Assembly: GCA_015493615.1 (NCBI GenBank)
Contig: WGCV01000064.1
Location: forward strand, 1-32,686
DNA from: Melioribacteraceae bacterium
GTDB taxonomy: Bacteria; Bacteroidota; Ignavibacteria; Ignavibacteriales; Melioribacteraceae
Reading direction: 5' to 3'
Length of the DNA stretch: 32,686 nt
Shown: positions 27,353 to 32,686 of the stretch, piece after piece
How the letters are laid out: each line of letters opens with the position of its first letter
How positions within the stretch are numbered: the stretch's first letter is position 1
Notes under the pieces: generated by a model
Seen by the model: only the letters and a program-made list of their open reading frames with translations
What the model was told of the DNA's origin: nothing
The model's database searches: none
Translations under genes and position numbers: made by a program

Positions 27353-27390
27353 CTCACAACTCATTACTCTTAACTGATAACTCATTACTA
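27353..27390. repeat. Inverted copy of the heptamer repeat
   Basis: The reverse complement reads TAGTAATGAGTTATCAGTTA then AGAGTAATGAGTTGTGAG, made of the same heptamers as 27090-27233. It lies 60 bases upstream of the adenosine deaminase start, so a large hairpin with the tandem array is possible in the leader. Confidence 0.75.
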
Positions 27391-27452
27391 AAAAATCTTT
27401 GATTGCTTTTCCCTTTCAAAAAGGATAATTTTAAATCTAAAAAGGAGAAAAT

Positions 27453-28544
27453 ATGACTACTGAAGAAATAATCCGCAAAGCCCCGAAAGTACTGCTTCAC
27501 GATCACCTGGATGGCGGACTTCGCCCCGAAACAATAATTGACATTGCAAAGAAAATAAATTACGACAAACTCCCGACTGACGACCCGAAAGAGCTGGCAG
27601 AATGGTTTCATCGCGGCGCAAACAAAGGGAACTTGGTTGAGTTTCTTCAAGGATTTGAGCACACGATTGCAGTAATGCAGAGCAAGGAAAACCTTGAGCG
27701 CGTTGCTTACGAGATGATGGAAGATATGAAAAAGGATGGTGTGGTTTATGTTGAAACACGTTTTGCTCCTTCGCTTCATACAGCTCAGGGACTTTACTAC
27801 GATGATATCATGGAAGCGGTTTTAACCGGATTGGAAAAAGGGAAAGAAGATTTTGGAGTCGGCTACGGCTTGATTTTATGCGCTTTGCGCAATATGACCG
27901 ATTCCCTTGAAATTGCCGAACTAGCGGTTAACTACCGCAGGAAAGGCGTTGTAGGGTTTGACCTCGCAGGTGAAGAGGGAGGTTATCCGCCGAAAAAACA
28001 TATTGAAGCGTTTCAGTTTATTCAGCGCGAAAACTTTAACATTACAATTCACGCAGGGGAAGCTTTCGGTAAGGAATCAATCTGGCAGGCGATTCAATAT
28101 TGCGGCGCACACAGAATCGGACACGCAACAAGACTGAGCGAAGATATTGTTTACGACGAATCAGGTAAGGAAATTGTCGCGCTTGGAGATTTGGCGCAGT
28201 ACATTTTGGATAAACGTCTTCCGCTTGAAATTTGTCTTTTAAGCAATCTGCATACGGGCGCCATTGATAAATTGGAAGATCACCCATTCCCTAAATTATT
28301 CAAAAAGCAGTTCCGTGTTTTTCTGAATACCGACGACCGCTTGATGAGCGACACTACTTTAACAAACGAATATTTGGTCGCCACAAATTACTTCGGGATA
28401 ACGCTTGAAGATATTGAAAAGTTAAACCTCAATGCAATGAAATCTGCTTTTGCACATTATGACGACCGTTTACATTACATTTACGATGTGATTAAACCGG
28501 GTTACAAAAAAATTAAAGACGATCTTTTATCACTAAAAAGTTAA
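27453..28544 (+). CDS. add: Adenosine deaminase
   Basis: Hydrolyses adenosine to inosine and ammonia in purine salvage. The 363-aa protein has all metal and catalytic residues: H16 and H18 (LLHDHLDGG), H200 and E203 (TIHAGE), H224 (RIGHATR) and D294/D295 (LNTDDRLMSD). The N-terminus APKVLLHDHLDGGLRPET and the NTDDRLMSDTTLT segment resemble the actinobacterial Add type more than the short proteobacterial type. AAGGAG precedes the ATG. It is the first gene of a tight plus-strand operon; the next gene starts six bases after its stop. Confidence 0.95.
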   Translation: MTTEEIIRKAPKVLLHDHLDGGLRPETIIDIAKKINYDKLPTDDPKELAEWFHRGANKGNLVEFLQGFEHTIAVMQSKENLERVAYEMMEDMKKDGVVYVETRFAPSLHTAQGLYYDDIMEAVLTGLEKGKEDFGVGYGLILCALRNMTDSLEIAELAVNYRRKGVVGFDLAGEEGGYPPKKHIEAFQFIQRENFNITIHAGEAFGKESIWQAIQYCGAHRIGHATRLSEDIVYDESGKEIVALGDLAQYILDKRLPLEICLLSNLHTGAIDKLEDHPFPKLFKKQFRVFLNTDDRLMSDTTLTNEYLVATNYFGITLEDIEKLNLNAMKSAFAHYDDRLHYIYDVIKPGYKKIKDDLLSLKS

Positions 28545-28550
28545 GGAACC

Positions 28551-28895
28551 ATGGCAAAAAAAGGATTAAAATTTAAAAGCTATAAATACAATTTTGACAA
28601 AAACGAAAGAAAATTGGTTTTAAGTTTCTGCAATCAGGCGGTTAAAGAAATGTCTTCCGATTCGAGATTTGCACAGGAACTTTCGATTTTTAATTCAATA
28701 ATCGATAAACTTGAAGCCCCCGGAGAAGAAGTTCAGCTGACGAAAAAAGAAGCTACGAGACTTACATTTCAGTTAAAAGAAAATACAAAACAGTTGAAGG
28801 AGAGATTGGATAAAAGCTCCTTTATCAAAAAATGGTTTTATAAATCGATTTATAATCAATATCAAAATTTATTAGATAATCACTTTGAGGATTAA
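28551..28895 (+). CDS. Small basic protein of unknown function
   Basis: A 114-aa protein with no signal peptide or membrane segment and no motif I recognise. It is highly charged and mostly helical by composition, with a lysine-rich N-terminus ([19 protein letters not shown]) and a possible coiled-coil stretch at about 65-90 ([20 protein letters not shown]). The real gene status is supported by AAGGA four bases before the ATG, six-base spacing to adenosine deaminase and one-base spacing to urocanate hydratase. Its constant operon company would suggest a minor or regulatory role, but I cannot name one. Confidence 0.75.
   Translation: MAKKGLKFKSYKYNFDKNERKLVLSFCNQAVKEMSSDSRFAQELSIFNSIIDKLEAPGEEVQLTKKEATRLTFQLKENTKQLKERLDKSSFIKKWFYKSIYNQYQNLLDNHFED
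28887..28890 (+). promoter_or_regulatory. Ribosome binding site GAGG setting the hutU ATG start
   Basis: GAGG lies six bases before ATG at 28897. An in-frame TTG at 28885 overlaps this site and would extend the protein by four residues not expected in the family, so it is rejected. Confidence 0.65.
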
Positions 28896-28896
28896 A

Positions 28897-30549
28897 ATGG
28901 CACACAGAGAAATTCACGCTCCTCACGGAACAAAGCTGCACACAAAGGGTTGGATTCAGGAAGCTGCAATGAGAATGCTGATGAATAACCTTGACCCTGA
29001 AGTTGCGGAAAAACCGGACGAGCTTATTATTTACGGCGGCTCGGGAAAAGCCGCTCGTAATTGGGAATCTTACGATGCAATAATTGCATCCCTTAAAAGT
29101 CTTGAAGATGACGAAACACTTTTGGTGCAATCGGGAAAACCGGTCGGTATTTTTAAAACGCATAAGGATGCTCCGAGAGTTCTTATCTCGAACGCAATGT
29201 TAGTCCCCGATTGGGCGAATTGGGACGAGTTCAGACGACTTGAGGCGCTTGGACTGACAATGTACGGACAAATGACAGCGGGAAGCTGGATTTACATCGG
29301 CACGCAGGGAATTCTGCAGGGAACTTACGAAACATTTGCCGAATGCGCGCGCCAGCATTTCGGAGGAAGCTTAAGCGGAAAGTTTCTCCTTACTGCCGGA
29401 ATCGGAGGTATGGGAGGCGCACAGCCGCTTGCCGCCACTATGAACGGCGCAACTTTCCTTGGAATAGAGGTTGACCGCGAAAGACTGCAGAAACGAATCG
29501 ACACCGGCTATTTGGACGTTATCGCCAACGACCTTGATCACGCGTTGGAATTAATTGAGGAAGCAAAAGCCAATAAAGAAGCGCTTTCGGTAGGGTTGGT
29601 CGGGAACGCCGGCGAAGTTCTTCCGGAAATTTTGCGGAGAAATATTATTCCCGATGTTCTTACAGATCAAACTTCGGCTCATGACACGCTTAACGGTTAT
29701 GTCCCGATGGGAATGACACTGGAAGAAGCTTTTAAACTTCGCGAAGAAAATCCGCAGGAATATATCAAAAGAGCGAAAGCGACAATCGTTGAACATGTAA
29801 AAGCGATGCTCGAATTCCAAAAACGGGGCGCAATAACTTTCGATTACGGAAACAACATCCGCGGCGAAGCTAAGGAAAACGGCGTTGACAATGCGTTCGA
29901 TATTCCGGGATTTGTTCCCGAGTTTATTCGTCCGTTATTCAATGACGGAAAAGGACCTTTCCGTTGGGCTGCGCTTTCGGGAGATCCGAATGATATTTAC
30001 GAAACCGACAAAGCCGTTATTGAAACTTTCCCCGAAGATGAAGCGCTTGTCCGCTGGATAAAACTGGCGCAGAAGAAGGTTCATTTTCAAGGATTGCCTT
30101 CGAGGATTTGCTGGCTCGGTTATGGCGACAGAGCGAAAATGGGAAAAATATTTAACGACTTGGTGGCAAGCGGTAAAGTTAGCGCTCCTATCGTTATCGG
30201 GCGCGATCATCTGGATTGCGGTTCCGTGGCATCGCCTTATAGAGAAACCGAAGGAATGAAAGACGGAAGCGACGCAATTGCCGATTGGCCTATCTTGAAC
30301 GCTTTGATGAATGCAATCGGCGGCGCAAGCTGGGTTTCTGTTCATCACGGCGGCGGAGTGGGAATCGGGAAGTCGATTCACGCGGGAATGGTAATCGTTG
30401 CCGACGGAACGCCCGAAACGGAAAAACGGTTAGAGCGGGTTTTAACTTACGATCCCGGAATGGGAATAGTACGACATGCGGACGCTGGCTATGAGCGCGC
30501 AATTGAAAATGCAAAAAAATTCGGCGTTAAAATACCGATGTTAAAATAA
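28897..30549 (+). CDS. hutU: Urocanate hydratase
   Basis: Second step of histidine breakdown: converts urocanate to imidazolone propionate with tightly bound NAD+. From ATG 28897 it is 550 aa, the usual length. Family blocks are intact: [47 protein letters not shown] at 122-138, [10 protein letters not shown] (Rossmann region) near 168-177, [11 protein letters not shown] with C405 (the position I expect for the active-site cysteine), [19 protein letters not shown] and [15 protein letters not shown]. The ATG comes one base after the stop of the unknown small gene. No hutH, hutI or hutG lies in the window, so the rest of the pathway must be elsewhere or absent. Confidence 0.96.
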   Translation: MAHREIHAPHGTKLHTKGWIQEAAMRMLMNNLDPEVAEKPDELIIYGGSGKAARNWESYDAIIASLKSLEDDETLLVQSGKPVGIFKTHKDAPRVLISNAMLVPDWANWDEFRRLEALGLTMYGQMTAGSWIYIGTQGILQGTYETFAECARQHFGGSLSGKFLLTAGIGGMGGAQPLAATMNGATFLGIEVDRERLQKRIDTGYLDVIANDLDHALELIEEAKANKEALSVGLVGNAGEVLPEILRRNIIPDVLTDQTSAHDTLNGYVPMGMTLEEAFKLREENPQEYIKRAKATIVEHVKAMLEFQKRGAITFDYGNNIRGEAKENGVDNAFDIPGFVPEFIRPLFNDGKGPFRWAALSGDPNDIYETDKAVIETFPEDEALVRWIKLAQKKVHFQGLPSRICWLGYGDRAKMGKIFNDLVASGKVSAPIVIGRDHLDCGSVASPYRETEGMKDGSDAIADWPILNALMNAIGGASWVSVHHGGGVGIGKSIHAGMVIVADGTPETEKRLERVLTYDPGMGIVRHADAGYERAIENAKKFGVKIPMLK

Positions 30550-30562
30550 AGGAGATAATAAG

Positions 30563-31483
30563 ATGAAAGTATTAGTTGCCACTGTAAAACCTTTTGCTGC
30601 GGAAGCCGTAAACGGGATAAAAGAGATAGTTGAAAATGCAGGGTACGAGTTTGCTTTGCTCGAAAAGTATGAATCCCAGGATGAATTGATTGCTGCCGTA
30701 AAAGATGCGGATGCAATTATCATCAGAAGCGATAAGATTACAAAGGAAGTTCTTGATTCTGCCGCCAATCTTAAAATAGTTGTTCGCGCCGGCGCAGGTT
30801 ACGATAATGTAGATTTAGCGGTTGCAAGTTCAAAGGGAATTGTAGTTATGAACACTCCGGGGCAAAACTCAAACGCCGTTGCCGAGTTGGCTATCGGGCT
30901 GATGATTTATGCCGCGCGCGGATTCTTTAACGGAAAACCGGGTACGGAGCTGAAAGGTAAAACTCTCGGAATACACGCTTACGGACATGTCGGGAGTTTG
31001 GTGGCGAAGCTGGGGAAAGCTTTCGGAATGGAAGTAAGCGCATACGATCCTTTTATTCCGGCGGAAAAAATCGAAGCGGACGGAGTGAAGGTTTACAACT
31101 CCGTTGAAGAACTTTATGCAAACAATCGCTATGTTTCACTTCATATTCCCGCTACTCCTCAAACGGCAAAATCAATTAATTATGATTTACTGAAAACCAT
31201 GCCGCACGGCGCAACCCTTGTTAATACTGCACGAAAGGAAGTTATCGACGAGGAAGGTCTGCTGGCGTTGATGCGGGAACGGGAAGACTTTAAATATATT
31301 TCCGATATTGCTCCTTCAAACGGAGAACTTCTTCTTGAGAAATTTAACGGAAGATGTTTCTTTACTCCTAAAAAAATGGGCGCTCAAACAGCCGAAGCAA
31401 ATATCAACGCGGGTTTGGCTGCGGCAAATCAGATAGTCCGGTTTTTTACCGAAGGAGATAAAACATTCCAAGTGAATAAATAA
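30563..31483 (+). CDS. D-3-phosphoglycerate dehydrogenase-like 2-hydroxyacid dehydrogenase
   Basis: Probably the NAD-linked first step of serine synthesis. The 306-aa protein has the two-domain fold without the C-terminal ACT regulatory domain. The nucleotide loop is AYGHVG at 139-144, with Asp162 (YDPF) for NAD ribose, and catalytic Arg224 in NTARKEV. The usual catalytic histidine (TPHIGA) is replaced by lysine K270 in TPKKMGAQTAEANINAG, and the DVFEKEP segment is DIAPSNGE. This form is, as I recall, the normal SerA of Bacteroidota, so it is a lineage trait rather than decay. AGGAG is eight bases before the ATG. It is the last gene of the ada-hutU operon, with a terminator right after. Confidence 0.85.
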   Translation: MKVLVATVKPFAAEAVNGIKEIVENAGYEFALLEKYESQDELIAAVKDADAIIIRSDKITKEVLDSAANLKIVVRAGAGYDNVDLAVASSKGIVVMNTPGQNSNAVAELAIGLMIYAARGFFNGKPGTELKGKTLGIHAYGHVGSLVAKLGKAFGMEVSAYDPFIPAEKIEADGVKVYNSVEELYANNRYVSLHIPATPQTAKSINYDLLKTMPHGATLVNTARKEVIDEEGLLALMREREDFKYISDIAPSNGELLLEKFNGRCFFTPKKMGAQTAEANINAGLAAANQIVRFFTEGDKTFQVNK

Positions 31484-31507
31484 TGTTTCCTAATTTGTAA
31501 TTTCGAT

Positions 31508-31533
31508 AAAAGCCGTTAGCGATAACGGCTTTT
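31508..31533. terminator. Bidirectional terminator between serA-like and T9SS genes
   Basis: AAAAGCCGTT (31508-31517) pairs with AACGGCTTTT (31524-31533) around a 6-base loop, with a T-run on the plus side and TTTT on the minus side. It abuts the stop codon of the minus-strand gene (31534) and ends the plus-strand operon, so it can serve both. Confidence 0.88.
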
Positions 31534-32478
31534 TTATTTCATCAAAATCATCTTCTTTGTTGCGCTGAAATTTCCGGCGCGTAATGTGTAGAAGTAAACT
31601 CCGCTTGGTAATCCGCCGGAAACGGAGCTTGCGTTGAATTGAACCGAATATTTTCCCGGTGATTGTATTTTGTTTACAAGCGTGGCAATCTTGCGTCCGA
31701 GTGCGTCGTAAACATTCAATTGCACAGACAATTCAGAAGTCCGCCTAGGCGGAGCCATCGTCGCTTCGCTCCTCGCAATGACGTAGTTTATTGTAGTTGT
31801 CGGGTTGAACGGATTCGGATAGTTTTGCTCCAACTCAAATTTAGCCGGTTTAATGCCGTTTGGTTCATCTTCAACGCCAACCAATGTTCCGTATGTTACG
31901 CCGTTTATTATCGCACCGGTTAAAGAACATCCTTCACTTTGTTCCGGCCAAATTCCCGTAAGACCAATTTTATCAGTATATAGCAGTTCCTCACCAAATG
32001 TAAAAACCAATCTTGTAAATAAGGTATCATTATCTATTAAATACCACAATGTATCCAATACAGTATGCCCATTATATGTAGTACCATACGGGACTTCCAA
32101 ACTATCTACTAAAAATTCCTCATCGGTTATTCCATCGTTATCGTTATCGTAAATGTCCAATCCCCTTATAACTCCTTCATCGTCTGTACGATAATAATAA
32201 AAAAAATAAGGTTGTTCCATTTTAAAATATTGTAAGTTATTAACCAACGTATCTTTAATAATTCTGTGCTCAAAATATTCTAAAGTATCATTATCGTGAT
32301 CATAATAGTAATACTGCCACAAATCTCCTACGTGCAAAGGAAAAAAATCATGCTCTTCTTTTGAAAAATATCTTTCCTTAAAACTTTGAGATACTTCGTT
32401 GTTGTTAAGATAACGCCCCGCTCCCTGTGCAAAAATCATTACCGGCAACAATATCATAATAAATAACATTCGTTTCAT
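31534..32478 (-). CDS. Secreted protein with T9SS type A sorting domain
   Basis: Exported by signal peptide (1-18, LLPVMIFAQ) and then through the type IX secretion system. About 45-200 is an unnamed, Asp- and aromatic-rich domain (FFPLHVGDLWQYYYYDHDND, DIYDNDNDGITDEEF, which recalls a calcium-binding loop). From 218 the C-terminal signal begins (QNYPNPFNPTTTI), runs through LNVYDALGRKIATLVN, and ends GVYFYTLRAGNFSATKKMILMK. Between Tyr232 and Leu250 the signal is interrupted by VIARSEATMAPPRRTSE, which is translated repeat DNA. AAGGAG is seven bases before ATG. The function of the N-terminal domain is unknown. Confidence 0.88.
   Translation of the reverse strand: MKRMLFIMILLPVMIFAQGAGRYLNNNEVSQSFKERYFSKEEHDFFPLHVGDLWQYYYYDHDNDTLEYFEHRIIKDTLVNNLQYFKMEQPYFFYYYRTDDEGVIRGLDIYDNDNDGITDEEFLVDSLEVPYGTTYNGHTVLDTLWYLIDNDTLFTRLVFTFGEELLYTDKIGLTGIWPEQSEGCSLTGAIINGVTYGTLVGVEDEPNGIKPAKFELEQNYPNPFNPTTTINYVIARSEATMAPPRRTSELSVQLNVYDALGRKIATLVNKIQSPGKYSVQFNASSVSGGLPSGVYFYTLRAGNFSATKKMILMK
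31740..31783. repeat. GTCATTGCGAGGAGCGAAGC repeat inserted within a coding sequence
   Basis: On the minus strand the sequence GTCATTGCGAGGAGCGAAGC, then GACG, is followed by the perfect palindrome TCCGCCTAGGCGGA (31740-31753). This is the style of a common bacterial intergenic repeat, here kept in frame in the T9SS tail. Confidence 0.75.
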
Positions 32479-32509
32479 TTTCTATCTCCTTGCATTTTTT
32501 TATCTATGC

Positions 32510-32529
32510 CGGGGATAAAAATATCCCCG
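32510..32529 (-). terminator. CGGGGATA hairpin between two T9SS genes
   Basis: CGGGGATA (32510-32517) pairs with TATCCCCG (32522-32529) over a 4-base loop. It lies between the stop of the edge gene and the ribosome binding site of the next. There is no T-run on the minus strand, so it could attenuate rather than end transcription. Confidence 0.5.
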
Positions 32530-32544
32530 ACAAATAATTTAAAA

Positions 32545-32686
32545 CTATTTAACCAAAATCATTTTTTTTGTAGATGTAAAATTGCCCGCGTTTAACGTGT
32601 AAAAATATATTCCGCTCGGCAATCCTCCGGCGACAGACGAGGCGTTGAAGTTAACGGTATAATATCCCGCTCGTTGAGTTTCATTT
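32545..32686 (-). CDS. Partial gene: T9SS C-terminal sorting domain
   Basis: Only the last 46 codons are inside the window. They read AGYYTVNFNASSVAGG, LPSGIYFYTLNAGNFTSTKKMILVK and a TAG stop, which is the tail of a type IX secretion signal and nearly identical to that of the next gene. The body of the protein lies beyond the right edge. The two genes follow each other on the minus strand, 66 bases apart. Confidence 0.9.
   Translation of the reverse strand, partial: NETQRAGYYTVNFNASSVAGGLPSGIYFYTLNAGNFTSTKKMILVK

Larger units (their letters stand above)
26999..27452. other. Divergent intergenic region with heptamer tandem repeat
   Basis: This stretch separates the divergent M24 peptidase and adenosine deaminase genes and must hold both promoters. 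It contains the tandem repeat at about 27090-27233 and a short inverted copy at 27353-27390. The adenosine deaminase ribosome binding site AAGGAG lies just before 27453. I see no other element. Confidence 0.7.

Noticed and set aside
27354-27779. 141-codon minus-strand frame over the start of adenosine deaminase
   Set aside because: It runs antisense through the conserved N-terminus of ada and ends in the inverted heptamer repeat; no ribosome binding site or family resemblance.
29935-30381. 148-codon minus-strand frame inside hutU
   Set aside because: Antisense to highly conserved urocanase blocks, so it is explained by codon structure of hutU.
30563-31483. SerA-like enzyme considered inactive because of the missing catalytic histidine
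   Set aside because: The TPKKMGAQT form is, as I recall, general in Bacteroidota SerA proteins, and the rest of the active site is kept, so decay is not supported.

Overview
The window reads as chromosomal DNA from a low-to-moderate GC bacterium of the Bacteroidota/Chlorobiota group, most likely Ignavibacteria or a close relative. The main evidence is the type IX secretion C-terminal signature QNYPNPFNPTTTI followed by the GVYFYTL..AGNF..TKKMIL tail. Supporting evidence is the Bacteroidota-type PpiC/SurA-MoxR cluster, the GT2 plus DUF4922 pair, a SerA with TPKKMGAQT in place of TPHIGA, and many TonB/lipoprotein envelope genes. Shine-Dalgarno sequences are clear in front of many genes. No rRNA, tRNA, CRISPR array, phage or complete transposase gene is visible. 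The lineage call is inference from protein style, not a database match.

Layout. 1-778 has no gene and holds dispersed repeats and nested palindromes. 779-7082 is a minus-strand envelope operon: three parvulin/SurA-type chaperones, a MoxR ATPase and a LytM lipoprotein. 7083-7832 is a four-unit repeat block. 7833-10821 is metG followed by a solitary DNA methyltransferase. 11109-13349 holds a Qnr-like pentapeptide protein and a class 3 aldehyde dehydrogenase (minus). 13415-17827 is a plus-strand TonB receptor, two-part glycosyltransferase and DUF4922 protein. 18008-19635 has a broken iron alcohol dehydrogenase and MsrB. 19718-24179 is a minus-strand housekeeping run: alaS, a UbiA prenyltransferase that lacks a standard start codon, rnhB and yraN. 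24261-25086 has a small membrane protein and an orphan HigA-like antitoxin. 25087-25804 is a repeat-rich gene-free stretch with an array of small palindromes. 25805-26998 is an M24 peptidase. After a heptamer tandem repeat, 27453-31483 is a plus-strand operon ada, unknown 114-aa gene, hutU, serA-like. The right edge has two minus-strand genes with T9SS tails, the second cut by the window end.

How the genes fit together. The 779-7082 cluster looks like an outer-membrane biogenesis and cell-wall maintenance unit. The 13415-17827 set looks like uptake plus sugar transfer. The ada-hutU-serA operon touches purine, histidine and serine nitrogen metabolism. Most of the rest is ordinary housekeeping.

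The unusual content lies mainly in the non-coding DNA: several families of palindromic or dispersed repeats, one of which appears to have inserted in frame into the coding part of a secreted protein. There are also a few broken or odd genes: the adh pseudogene, the orphan antitoxin, the ATA-start UbiA and the HxD variant LytM. I did not find a convincing new multi-gene defence or biosynthetic system.
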